Below, one piece after another: positions 49,745-60,953 of a DNA stretch of 64,000 bases. A model generated the notes under the pieces. The model did no database searches, was not told the origin of the DNA, and was given only the letters and a program-made list of their open reading frames with translations. The position numbers and the translations under genes are program-made. This DNA is from CAVVSQ01 sp963848825. GTDB lineage: Bacteria > Planctomycetota > Planctomycetia > Gemmatales > Gemmataceae. Every line of letters starts with the position of its first letter. Position 1 is the first letter of the stretch. The DNA lies in assembly GCA_963848825.1 (NCBI GenBank), contig CAWKFA010000016.1, forward strand, positions 124,001 to 188,000, given 5' to 3'.

Positions 49745-51816
49745 ATGACGACTATCGGAGAATTGTTCAATCGGGCTGTTGAGTTTCACCAGAGCGGCAA
49801 CCTGGCGCAGGCCGAGCCACTTTACCGGCAGATCATTCAGGCCGATCCCAGCCATGCGGGAGCCCTCCAGTTGCTGGGCATCCTCGCGCATCAGACCGGT
49901 CATCCACAGGACGCCGTCAAGCTTATCCGCCAGGCGCTGGTTCTTGCTCCTCAGGCGGCGGAGATCCATTTCAATCTCGCCAACGTTCACAAGGACCAGG
50001 GTGACTTGGCCGAGGCCGCGGCATGTTACCGGGCCGTGTTACGCATTAACCCCAACCATGCGGCTGCCCAGAACAATCTGGGGCTGACATTGATCGCGCT
50101 GGCACAATTCTCCGAGGCCAGTGCCGTAATCCGCGAAGCGCTTGCCAGCAATCCTGATAATGCCGATCTCCACAACAATCTCGGCATAGCGCTGGCCGGC
50201 CTGGGACAGTTCGTGGAGGCCTGCGCCAGTTATCGGCAGGCGCTGCTGTTGTGTCCTGGTCTGGCCGAGGCGCACAATAACCTGGGCGTCGCGCTCAAAG
50301 CCCAGGGGCGCCTGGCCGAGGCGGCCGCCTGTTATCAACAAACATTACGGCTACAACCCACCCATGAGGGCGCTCAACAACCTGGGCAATTTCTTCTACC
50401 AGCAAGATCGGCTTGACGAAGCCGAGGCATGCTATCGGCGCCTGTTGCAGGGGAATCCCGAGAACGCGGAAGCTCACAACAGCCTTGGCAATATCTTGAA
50501 GGACCGGGGCCAACTGGACGATGCGCTCGCCTCCTTTCGCCGGGCCCGGCAGCTTGAGCCTCGTAATCCGCGCTGGCATAGTAACCTGCTTTATGGCTTG
50601 CTTTTTCACCCTCAATACGACGCCCCTGCCCTCTTCGAGGAACATCGAGCCTATGACGCGGAACATGCCAGGCCGCTCTTCGCGTCACACGTTTTCATGA
50701 ACGAGCGCACGCCCACACGCCGCTTGCGCGTTGGCTACTTGTCTTCTTTTTTTCGCGATCAGGTCGTTGGCCGCAACATGTGGCCGCTGCTCCGCCATCA
50801 CGATCATTCTCAATTCGAGATCACCCTCTATGCGTCCACGGCCGAGGCGGATGTGTTCACGGAGAAACTGCGCCAAAGCGTGGATCACTGGCAAGTGCTG
50901 GCCGGCTGGCCCGATGAGCAAAGCGCGGCCAAAATACGCGCCGATGGCATTGATATCCTGGTGGACCTTAACTTGCACATGGCGGACAATCGCTTGCTCG
51001 TCTGCGCGCAAGCCGGCGCCCGTGCAGGTGACCTTCGCGGGCTATCCCGGCAGCACCGGCCTCTCGGCCATCGATTACCGACTATCCGACCCCTTGCTCG
51101 ATCCGCCGGGTCTTTTCGACGCTTTTTATGCGGAAAGGACCTATCGGTTGCCGCACAGCTTCTGGTGCTACGATCCTCGCTCCGACGAGCCGGCAGTAGC
51201 GGCCCTGCCAGCACTCAAGCGTGGTTATCTTACCTTTGGCTGCCTCAATAATTTCTGCAAAAGCAACGACCAGGTGCTGGCATTATGGGCCCGGGTGCTG
51301 CGCAAAGTGCCGCTGGCGCGTTTGCTGCTGCTTACCCAGGAAGGCAGCCATCGAGAACGCACGCTTGCTTTCCTGGCCCAGCATGGAGTCGCGTCCGGAC
51401 GCATCCAGTTCTGCGGGCGCCAGCCGACGCCGGCCTACCTGGCCCTCTATCATGACATCGACATTGGACTGGATACATTTCCTTACAACGGCCATACAAC
51501 CAGCCTCGATTCTTTTTGGATGGGCGTACCCGTTGTTACTCTGGTGGGCGCCACCGTCGTCGGCCGCGGAGGCTTCAGCCAGCTCACGAACCTGGGTCTT
51601 TCGGAGTTGATAGCCGTCACGCCCGAGCAGTTCGTGGAACTGGCCACGCAACTGGCACGCGACCTGCCGCGCCTGGAAAAGATGCGCCGCAGCTTACGGG
51701 AACGAATGCGCAGCTCTCCGCTGATGGATGCCTCAGGTTTCGCCCGGGGAATCGAAGACGCCTTGCGGGCGATGTGGCGTACCTGGTGCGCGGACGGCAC
51801 AGCGGCGGTCCAGTAA
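49745..51816 (+). CDS. TPR-SPINDLY (GT41-type) glycosyltransferase, subfamily A, copy 1; two frameshifts
   Basis: ATG at 49745 gives the family N-terminus IGELFNRAVEFHQSGNLAQA. Eight to nine TPR repeats follow (to about base 50580), then a GT41 catalytic half like that of O-GlcNAc transferase/SPINDLY. Its motifs are RRLRVGYLSSFFRDQVVGRN, DGIDILVDLNLHMADNR, FAGYPGSTGLSAIDYRLSDP, LPHSFWCYDP, FGCLNNFCK with the donor-binding Lys, and FPYNGHTTSLDSFWMGVP with the donor-phosphate HTT. The first catalytic His of OGT is replaced here (RDQVVG), while copies 3 and 4 keep His. The frame changes near 50368 and, in a GCGCGC tract, near 51006. The likely role is transfer of a sugar to Ser/Thr of proteins; donor and targets are unknown. 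Confidence 0.82.
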
Positions 51817-51874
51817 GATTTTGAAAAACAGGGCAACGTCGTCGTCAATTCAACCGTGAGCTAAAATAGCGCGC

Positions 51875-53393
51875 ATGCCTACCAACGCCGAGCTATTCGA
51901 CCAGGCTGTTCGCTGCTACCAAAGCGGCGCCTTGGGGCAGGCCGAACCTTTTTTACTGCAAGTGCTGGTGGCCGAACCGGCACATGCGCAGGCGCACCAC
52001 CTGCTTGGCCTTCTGGCCAGTCAAACCGGACGGCCCGATAGCGGCGTCACCCATCTGCGTCAGGCCTGTTCTCTCGATCCAACGGCAGTCGCTTATCGCT
52101 GCAATTTAGGGATCGCGCTCGAGATGCAGGGACAGCATCTGGAGGCTATCGCCTGCTTTCGCGACGCTCTAATACTAGGCCCCCATTATGCCAATGCGCG
52201 TGTCCGCCTGGCCAACGCCCTTAACAATCGGGGGATTCTATGCGTGGATCAAAACCAACCGGCCGAGGCACGCGCTTGTTTTCAGGAGGCGGTGGCGCTC
52301 AACCCGGGCTATACGGAAGCCCACAACAACCTGGGAAACATTCTCAAGGATGAAGGCCATTACGCCGAGGCGGCTGCATGCTTTGAACAGGCCCTCCGAC
52401 TCGAACCCACGAACAAGTTCGCCCGCTGGAACCGCTCGATCTTCCGCCTGTTACGTGGTGATCTGGCCGGAGGGTGGCCCGACTTCGAGTTACGCTGGGC
52501 CATGCCGGGGGCAGTGCCGCCTACGTTTCAGGAGCCACGCTGGGACGGCTCGACATTCGCGGGCAAGACGCTCCTTGTCTACACCGAGATGGGGCTGGGC
52601 GATACGCTGCAATTCCATCGCTATTTGCCGCTCGTCAAGGAGCGTGGCGGCACCGTTATCTTTGCCTGTCAAAAAGCGCTGCTCCAACTTCTGGCGGGCG
52701 CGCCGGGACAGGATCGTCTTGTCGCCGCCGGCACCCGTGGCCCGACTGCGATATGCAAATCTCGCTGATGAGTTTGCCGGGCCTATTCGGCACCACGCTC
52801 GCCACGATTCCCGGCACCGTACCCTATTTGGCTGCCGCTCCGCAGCGGATTCACTTCTGGCGCGGGCGCTTGGCGACCTCGTGGGCGGCGGTGAGCTGGC
52901 GAAACAGTGTTGCAAGATAGGTATCGCCTGGGACACCAATCCCAACCATAAAGAACATCGCTTTCGCTCCATTCCCTTGAAATATTACGAATCGTTGGCC
53001 GCCGTCGATGGTGTACGGCTTATCAATCTTCAAAAGGGCCCGGGCACAAGCCAGCTGGCTTCCTGGCAGGGTCGCGTTCCGATCATCGACCTGGGGGAAC
53101 GCCTGGATGCGGATGGCGCGTTTCTGGATACTGCCGCCCTGATGATGAATCTGGACCTGGTCATTAGCGTGGATACCGCCGTGACCCATCTGGCGGGGGC
53201 GCTGGGCGTCCGCACCTGGCTCGCCATGCAATACGCCTCCGACTGGCGCTGGCTGCTGGATCGAACGGATTGCCCCTGGTATCCTACGTTAAGGCTGTTT
53301 CGCAACCGCCTCAAAGGGGACTGGAGCGAGGTATTCGAACTCATGGCGGCGGAATTGACAGCCAGGAAAGCAAATTACCTGGGACATGCCTGA
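51875..53393 (+). CDS. TPR protein with GT9/heptosyltransferase-like domain; two frameshifts
   Basis: ATG at 51875 opens the same N-terminal pattern as its neighbours (AELFDQAVRCYQSGALGQA), followed by about five TPR repeats. The C-terminal half differs from the GT41 copies: RLLRGDLAGGWPDFELRW, YTEMGLGDTLQFHRYLPLV, IGIAWDTNPNHKEHRFRSIP, and VISVDTAVTHLAGALGV near the end, the hallmark of GT9-type, heptosyltransferase-like proteins that bind a nucleotide-sugar. The frame changes near 52740 and near 52862; joining the pieces gives about 505 residues. It starts 58 bases after copy 1 and ends 41 bases before the next gene. A sugar-transfer role is inferred; the acceptor is unknown. Confidence 0.78.
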
Positions 53394-53434
53394 AAACAAG
53401 GGAAGCAGACCAATCAAAAATTGGATTCGGGATT

Positions 53435-55524
53435 ATGTCTGCCGTTGACTTCTTCGAACAAGCCCGCCGTCAATATCAGGACGGCAATGTCGACGAGGCA
53501 CTGACGCTCTTTCGGCGTGCGCTCGACGCCAACTCGGGGCATGTCGAGGCCTATTTCCATCTTGGCAACGCTCTTTTTGAAAATGGACGCGTCAACGAAG
53601 CGGCCGAGTGCTTTCGGGAAGGCCAGCGCCATAACCGCCATTTGGCGGATGCCTACACCCAACAGGGGGTTGCCTGGGGGCAGCAAGGTCAGTTGGCCAA
53701 GGCCACGGCCTCATTGCGGCAGGCATTGCGTGCCAACCCCAATCACGGGCCGGCACGTTACAACCTCGGCAATGCGTTGAAAGATCAGGGCCACATTGCC
53801 GAGGCAGCGGCGTGCTATCGCCAGGTCTTACGGCTACAGCCCAATCATGCCGATGCGCTTAACAACCTGGGCACCGTTTTGCAAAGCCTGGGGCAAGTCG
53901 CCGAGGCTGTCCAGTGCTTTCAGCAAGCAATTCACTTTAACCCGCGAAATGTGGACGCTTACAACAACCTGGGCACTGCCCTTAAAGATGAAGGACGTAT
54001 CGACGAGGCTGTCTCTAGCTATCAACAGGCGCTTCAGGTCAAGCCCGATCACGTGGACGTGCGCTACAACCTGGGCAACGCTTTCAAAGACCAGGGACAA
54101 CTCGATCTCGCCCTGGAAAGCTATCGGCAAGCTCTGCTGATCGATCCTCAGCATGTTGAAGCCCTCACCAACATGGGCAACGTCCTCAAGGACCAAGGAA
54201 AGATAATGGAAGCCTGCGCCTGTTACCGCCAGGCGATGGCTATCAAACCTGAATCCAGCCTGGCGCACGGTGCCCTGATCTATGGGCTTTACAATTGTCC
54301 GGATGAGACCGAATCCACAATCTACGCCGAGTGTTGCCGCTGGGGCGAACAACATGCGGACGCTCTGGCCAAAGCCGTCCGACCTCATGATAACGACCGT
54401 GCGCCGCGGCGGCGCCTCAGAATTGGCTACGTATCCTCGGACTTTTCGGGCCATCCCGTCGGGCGTTTTTTGCTGCCGCTCTTCGAAAAGCATGATCATG
54501 CCGGGTTCGAAATATACGCCTATTCGTCCGTCAAGAATCCCGATGTGGTGACTGATCGCTGCAAGAGCTTGGTCGATGTTTGGCGCGACGTGGCGCGTAG
54601 GACAGACGAGGAACTCGCTGCCGTGGTTCGCCAGGACAAAATCGACATACTCGTCGATCTGAGCCTGTACACCATGGGCCATCGCCTGCTAATGTTCGCG
54701 CAAGCCGGCGCCCGTGCAGGTATCCTACCTGGCCTACTGCGGCACCTCGGGACTGCGGACCATGGATTATCGTCTTTCCGATCCCTATTTGGACCCGCCT
54801 GGCCTCGATGATGACGTGCTATTCCGAACGTACGATCCGGTTGCCCAGAACTTATTGGTGTTATGAACCGGTGCTCAAAGCGATTCCGGTAGCTGCCTTG
54901 CCGGCCCTGCAAGCTGGCAAAGTCACGTTTGGCTGCCTTAACAACCCCTGCAAGGTGACCATCCCCACACTTGAAACCTGGAGTGCGCTCTGCCGCGCAT
55001 TGCCAAGGGCGCGATTGCTTCTCTTCGCCCATGAGGGCAGCCATCGTGAACGCGTGCGCGGCTTTATGGCAGAGCGGGGCGTATCGGCCGACCGACTAGA
55101 GTTTGTGGGCAGGATGCCCCTGGCCGTTTATTTCGAAAGTTATGCGCGCATTGACGTGAGCCTCGATCCCTTCCCCTACGGCGGCGGCACAACAACTTGT
55201 GACGCGCTGTGGATGGGCGTGCCGGTGGTATCTCTCGCGGGACACACCGCCGTCGGACGGGGCGGCGTCAGCATTCTGTCCAACGTCGGCCTCGCGGACC
55301 TGGTGGCGACGACTCCCGAGCACTATGTCCGCATCGCCCTGGAGTTGGCAAACGACCTCGGCAGGCTCGAGGCGCTGCGTAACGGCTTGCGTGAACGCAT
55401 GAGGGGTTCGCCGCTCATGGATGCCGTCAGTTTTACGCGAGCTGTTGAAGACGCCTATCGGGAAATGTGGCGCCTGTGGTGCGGGCGCCCGGAAGCCGGC
55501 CACGATCTACCTCTTTCTTCTTGA
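53435..55524 (+). CDS. TPR-SPINDLY (GT41-type) glycosyltransferase, subfamily B, copy 2; two frameshifts
   Basis: ATG at 53435 is preferred over in-frame starts inside the previous gene. Nine or so well-conserved TPR repeats (NADALNNLGTVLQSLGQ-like) precede the catalytic half: RRRLRIGYVSSDFSGHPVGR with the catalytic-type His, DKIDILVDLSLYTMGHR, YLAYCGTSGLRTMDYRLSDP, FGCLNNPCK, and FPYGGGTTTCDALWMGVPVV. In this last motif the HTT His of subfamily A is Gly. The frame changes near 54699, in a CGCGC tract at the same codon as in copy 1, and near 54812. The stop at 55522-55524 overlaps the next ATG (TGATG). The total is about 695 residues. Confidence 0.82.
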
Positions 55525-57668
55525 TGCTAATGGCCAATATCCATGAACTCTTTGATCGGGCCGTCAGCTACCACCAACATGGCAAGCTGGCGCTTGCCGA
55601 ACCGCTCTATCGCCAAGTCCTACAGGCGGAGCCCCGACACGCCGACGCTCTCCATCTGCTGGTGCGCTGGCCCATCAGGCCGGCCAGGACCAGGCCGCTA
55701 CGGCGCTGATTCGTCAAGCGCTGACAATAAACCCGCTGCTCGATGGCGCCGACTACAATCTTGGCCTCGCGCTGCAGTCGCAGGGATTGCTCGACGAGGC
55801 AATCAAGTGTTATCGGGAAGAGCTGCGGCTTAATCCCAATCGTATCGATGCCCTGAATAACGCAGGCGTGGCACTCAAAGACCAGGGTGATTTCGCCGAG
55901 GCGCTTACCTACTTTCAGCAAGTGCTGGCGCGCGACCCAAGCCATGCCGCGGCGTGTAACAACCTGGGCACCGCTCTTTTCAAGCTCAACCGTTTTGAAG
56001 AAGCCGTCGCGGCGTATCGTCAAGTGCTACGGCTCAAGCCCAATTTTGCCGACGCCCAAAATAACCTTGGCAATACCCTGGCGGCGGCCGGCCAGTTCGA
56101 GGCGGCAGAAAAATGTTTTGCACAGGCCATACAGTTACGACCGGATTACACGCTGGCGCATTTCAATGCCGGCAACGCGTTTTTCCAGTCAGGCCGTCTG
56201 GATGAAGCGCTACGTTCCTTTGGGCAAGCCCTTCAGCTCGACCCAAAACTGGCCGGCGCCCACAACAATATCGGCACCGTGCTTCAGGACCAGGGCCGGG
56301 TTGATGAAGCTCTGGCACACTACCGAATGGCGAGCGTGCTGGAACCCCAAAACGCTGCCGCGCCCAGCAACCTGCTCTTCGCGATGCTTTTTCACCCTGG
56401 CTATGACAACTCCGCACTTCGCGCCGCACTGGCCCGTTGGGAGGAGACATACGCCCGCCACCTTGCTCCAGACCAGGCCGATCTCACCCATGCCTGGAAG
56501 GCACGCTGCGCCTGTCTTCGCCAATAACCCCTCGCCCGAGCGGCGACTGAAGATTGGCTATATCTCGCCCGACTTCCGCGATCATGTCGTGGGCCGCACC
56601 GTTTGGCCTTTGGTGAGCCGGCACGATCGCCGCCATTTCGATATCACGCTTTATGCCAATGTGGCAAAGCCTGACGCCATGTCGGCGCTATTTCGCCAGA
56701 CGGCGGACCACTGGCGCGATATCACGAACCTGCACGATCAACAGGTCGCCGAGCTGATTACCCGCGATGGCATCGATATCCTGGTTGACCTGACGCTGCA
56801 TATGGCCGGCAACCGCCTCCTGGTGCTGGCCCGTAAACCTTCCCCTGTGCAGGTTACCTATGGAGGTTATCCAGGAACCACGGGACTCAAGACGGTCGAC
56901 TATCGCCTGACGGACCCCACGCTCGATCCTCCCGGGCTGTTTGACGCCTACTACACCGAGGAAAGTTATCGCCTGCCCCACACGTTCATGTGTTACGATC
57001 CGCGGACCGAGGAACCAGCGGTGGCGCCTCTCCCGGTTCTCAAGAATGGCTACATTACTTTCGGCTCGCTGAACAATTTCTGCAAGGTCCACGACGGCGT
57101 GCTGGGTTTATGGGCGAGCGTGCTCGCTGCCGTCGAAGGTTCGAGATTGTTGCTCCTTGCTCCCGAAGGCAGCCATCGCCAACGAACCGCCACTTTCTTC
57201 GCCGAGCAAGGCATTGCGCCGGAGCGAATTACTTTTTCGTCCCGCCGGCCCCGCCCGGAATATCTGGCTCTCTATCATGAAATCGATATCGGCCTGGACA
57301 CGTTCCCCTACAACGGCCACACCACGAGCATGGATTCGAGCTGGATGGGCGTGCCGGTGGTCACTCTGGTCGGCGAGACCGTGATGGGTCGTGCGGGGTT
57401 AAGCCTGCTTGTCAACCTGGGGCTCATGGAACTGGCCACCAACACGCCGGCAGACTTCGTGGACGTGGCCGTGGCGTTGGCCAACGACGTGCCCCGCCTT
57501 GGTGCGCTTCGTGGCGGACTGCGTGAACGGATGAAACAATCACCGCTGATGGATTACCCCGGCTTTACGGCCGCGGTGGAAGAAGCCTACAGCGTCATGT
57601 GGCGCAAATGGTGCGCACAACATCCTCAAAACCCTCACGACCGAATAGCAGGCTCGCTGGGTGGGTAG
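55524..57668 (+). CDS. TPR-SPINDLY (GT41-type) glycosyltransferase, subfamily A, copy 3; two frameshifts
   Basis: ATG 55524 overlaps the previous stop by one base, with a second in-frame ATG at 55530; either gives ANIHELFDRAVSYHQHGKLA. About eight TPR repeats lead to RRLKIGYISPDFRDHVVGRT (catalytic-type His kept), DGIDILVDLTLHMAGNR, ARKPSPVQVTYGGYPGTTG, FGSLNNFCK and FPYNGHTTSMDSSWMGVP. The frame changes near 55675, early in the TPR region, and near 56505, at the linker to the catalytic domain. The joined protein has about 714 residues. The codon tract that breaks copies 1 and 2 is GCCCGTAAACC here and is intact. It is cotranslated with copy 2. Confidence 0.82.
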
Positions 57669-57713
57669 CCGGAGTTTGAAGTCGAGTTAATGACGCATAG
57701 GCGGGCCCAAGAC

Positions 57714-60094
57714 ATGTCCACTGCGGCCGAACTTTTCGATTTGGCAATCCGCTATCACCAGGGTGGCGATTTACGCGGGGCCGAACGCCTATATCGGCAG
57801 CTTCTTGGCATGGACGCCGCTCAGGCTACGGTCCATGTGAACCTCGGATTGATCCTGCTGACAAAAGGCGATTTGGCGGGCGCCACGACCAGTTTCGGGA
57901 CGGCTATACATCTCCAGCCAGGATTCGCGGACGCGCATTTTTATCTGGGAATGACCCATATCCACAAGGGCGAGGCCAACGAAGCCGGCAGGCACCTGCG
58001 TCATGCTTTACTCCTCAACCCGGGCCATGCGGATGCCCATAACAGTCTGGGCCGGGCTCTGGCGGCCCAGGGACAGCTCGACGATGCCGCCATGTGTTTT
58101 CGTCAGGCGCTCGCCATCAGCCCAGAACATGGTGAGGCACTGGCCAACCTGGGCAATGCCCTCCTGGCCCAAGGCCGGACGACCGAAGCACTCGGTCATT
58201 TTCGCGAAGGCTTGCGTTTGGCCCCCCAGCAAGCACAGACTCATGTCAACCTGGCGAATGTTCTCAAGGCACTGGGCCAGCACGCCGCCTCCGCGGAGGC
58301 CTATCGCCAGGCGTTACGGCTCAACCCCAACCATGCAGACGCCTGCAACAATCTGGGCATTGTGCTCTTTGAGCAAAAGTTGCTTGCCGAGGCCGCGGAG
58401 GCTTTTCAGCAAGCGCTCAGACTGAACCCCAAGGCGGTGGAGGCGCACAACAATCTCGGCATCGTCTTTTTTGCGCAAAAGCGCTTCGACGAAGCCGTCG
58501 CGTGTTTTCAGCGGGCCTTGCACATTAACCCACGGGACGCGGAAGCCCATGGCAACCTGGGCAACACGTTCCGTGAACAGGGGCTCCTCGATGAAGCGAT
58601 CGCTGTACTGCGGCACGCCTTGCAACTCAATCCGAGGAGCGCCGAGATCTATAACAACCTGGGAAATGCCTGCAGAGACCAGGCGCGCTGGACGAGGCGC
58701 TGGACTGTTATCAATCCGCCCGCCAAATCGAACCCGCCAGGGCCGCCTGGCATAGCAACCTGGTGTTTACCCAGTTGTATCACCCGCGCTACGATTGCGC
58801 TATGCTGCGCCGGGAGCTGCACCGCTGGGAGGCCGAACATGGGCAGGTCAAGTCAGGCGGAACGCTTGCCAGGCCACCTAAACACGGCAATGACCCCGAG
58901 CGCCGTTTGCGGATTGGCTACGTCTCGCCTGATTTTCGCGATCATGTCGTTGGCCAAAACGTCTGGCCGCTACTAAGCAACCATGACCATCAACACTTCG
59001 AAATCACGCTCTATGGCAACCCGCCCAGCGTGGACGCGCGGACCGTGCAATTTCAAAAGTGCGCGGACCGCTGGCGCTCGCTGGCTGGTTTGGCGGATCA
59101 CGAGGCCGCCGATCTGATACGACAGGACGATATCGACATCCTGGTGGATCTGGCGCTGCATACCTGCGATAACCGTCTGCCGCTGTTTGCTCGCAAGCCG
59201 GCGCCCGTGCAGGTTACTTTCGCGGGTTATCCCGGTTCCACCGGCCTCTCGGCCATCGACTATCGCCTCACCGATCCCTATCTCGATCCGCCCGGACAAT
59301 TTGACGAGTGCTATGCCGAACGGTCGTACCGTCTGCCGCACAGTTTCTGGTGCTATGACCCGAGCACGCCGGCGCCAGCGGTGGCGGCGCTGCCAGCGCT
59401 GACCAGGGGTTACCTGACGTTTGGCTGTTTGAATAATTTCTGCAAAGTAAACGATGAGGTGCTCGAGCTCTGGGCAGAAATCTTGCGCGTGGTCGATGGC
59501 TCCCATTTACTGCTACTGACAAGGACAGGCAGTCATCGCCGGCGCACCGCCGAGTTTTTAGGGCAACGTGGCGTTGCCGGTGAGCGCATCGCATTCGCAT
59601 CACCCAAACCACGGCATGAATATTTGGCCCTTTACGACCATGTCGACATTGGGCTCGATACCTTCCCTTACAACGGCCACACCACCAGCCTCGATTCCTA
59701 CTGGATGGGCGTTCCGGTGGTCACGCTCGTCGGGCAGACTGTAGTTGGGAGGGCCGGTTTTAGCCAGTTGACCAACCTTGGCCTGGAAGGGCTGGCGGCA
59801 ACGACGCCTGAGGCCTTCGTGCGTACGGCCGCCAACCTCGCGGGCAACCTGATCAATCTGCAAGGCCTGCGTGCGGGCTTGCGGGAGCGAATGCGGCAGT
59901 CACCTCTCACGGATGCTCCAGGCTTTACGCGCGGCATTGAAGAAGCTTACCGAAAGATGTGGCGCTGCCTTGTGCAGTCTGAAAACTTAATGCCTCTTAT
60001 ATTTCTACCTTGTCGACAAGTGGCGGCAAAAAGGGACGAATCAGATAATCGTAGGCGACCGCGCCAAGCAGGCCCCCTAAAAGCGGTCCGATGA
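57714..60094 (+). CDS. TPR-SPINDLY (GT41-type) glycosyltransferase, subfamily A, copy 4; one or two frameshifts
   Basis: ATG at 57714 aligns with sibling starts (MSTAAELFDLAIRYHQGG); an in-frame ATG at 57690 is possible. About eleven TPR repeats make this the longest TPR domain of the cluster. The catalytic half has RRLRIGYVSPDFRDHVVGQN, DDIDILVDLALHTCDNR, ARKPAPVQVTFAGYPGSTG, FGCLNNFCKVND and FPYNGHTTSLDSYWMGVP. The frame changes near 58685, between the last TPR and the linker. The final 35 residues do not match the siblings, and the stop at 60094 lies inside glpF on the other strand. Dropping one C near 59968 would instead end the gene at 59990, just before the glpF stop, which looks more natural. 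Confidence 0.82.
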
Positions 60095-60785
60095 TGGGCA
60101 CGAGCCAAACGGTGCTTTCGAAACCCGTATTCTTGAACCCGGCGACCAGGGTCCAAAGTCGGGGGCCAAGGTCGCGAGCCGGATTGATGGCATAGCCATG
60201 CATGCCGCCCCAGGAGATGCCGATGGCAACCACCACGAGGCCGACCATGATGGGCTGCAGCGGGGGCGAGACAGGCCGGTTGGCGGGGTCGGAAATCGCC
60301 AGGATCAATCCCAAAAGAAGTGCCGTGCCAATAACCTGGTCGAAGAGGCCGTACCACCATTCCTCTGGAAAAGCTGGGAAGGTCGTGAAGATGCCAGCGG
60401 TGCGGCTCAAATCCGGATCAAAGGCGCGAAAAGCTGGCAAATAGTTGATGTACACCAGCGCAGCGCCGGCGAAAGCGCCGGCCACCTGGGCGAGAACATA
60501 GGGAACGACCTTGGACCAGGAAAAAGAGCGGAACAGCGCCAGCGTCAACGTAACCGCGGGGTTGAGATGAGCTCCGCTGACCCTCCCGGCCACACAGATA
60601 CCCATCAGCACAGCCAGCCCCCAGCCGAAAGTGATGTTGGTATAGCCCCCCTTGACCACCTCGCCGGCACTGCCGGTGCCAAACAAGGTGACCATCGCGA
60701 CGACGCCATCGCCCAGGGCGATAAGCACCAGGGTGCCCAGAAATTCGGCGAGGACCTCTCCAATTAGTGATTTTTTTCCGATCAT
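59997..60785 (-). CDS. glpF: Glycerol uptake facilitator (MIP family)
   Basis: The ATG at 60785 is chosen because it gives the family N-terminus (KKSLIGEVLAEFLGTLVLIALG); the frame is open much further upstream, without homology. The 262-residue protein has six membrane helices and both NPA boxes: AHLNPAVTL (residues 75-77) and INPARDLGPRL (201-203). The Asp after the second box marks the glycerol facilitator rather than the water-channel branch. The protein would let glycerol and small polyols across the inner membrane. It is the only minus-strand gene in the glycosyltransferase array; it converges on copy 4 and diverges from copy 5. No glycerol kinase gene is nearby. Confidence 0.9.
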   Translation of the reverse strand: MIGKKSLIGEVLAEFLGTLVLIALGDGVVAMVTLFGTGSAGEVVKGGYTNITFGWGLAVLMGICVAGRVSGAHLNPAVTLTLALFRSFSWSKVVPYVLAQVAGAFAGAALVYINYLPAFRAFDPDLSRTAGIFTTFPAFPEEWWYGLFDQVIGTALLLGLILAISDPANRPVSPPLQPIMVGLVVVAIGISWGGMHGYAINPARDLGPRLWTLVAGFKNTGFESTVWLVPIIGPLLGGLLGAVAYDYLIRPFLPPLVDKVEI

Positions 60786-60953
60786 TGAGTCTCCGTCCCA
60801 GGCGGCATCGAGGAAGCCGCCGGCTTTAAGCATTGATAAGCCGAGTCGCGTAGCGACTCCTCTCTGGCTTTTACGTGTCCCGAATAGTAACCTACGTAAC
60901 GAAGACTGCCAATGACGATTTCGTCCTTTCGCGTGGGAACTTTCGGGGTTGCG

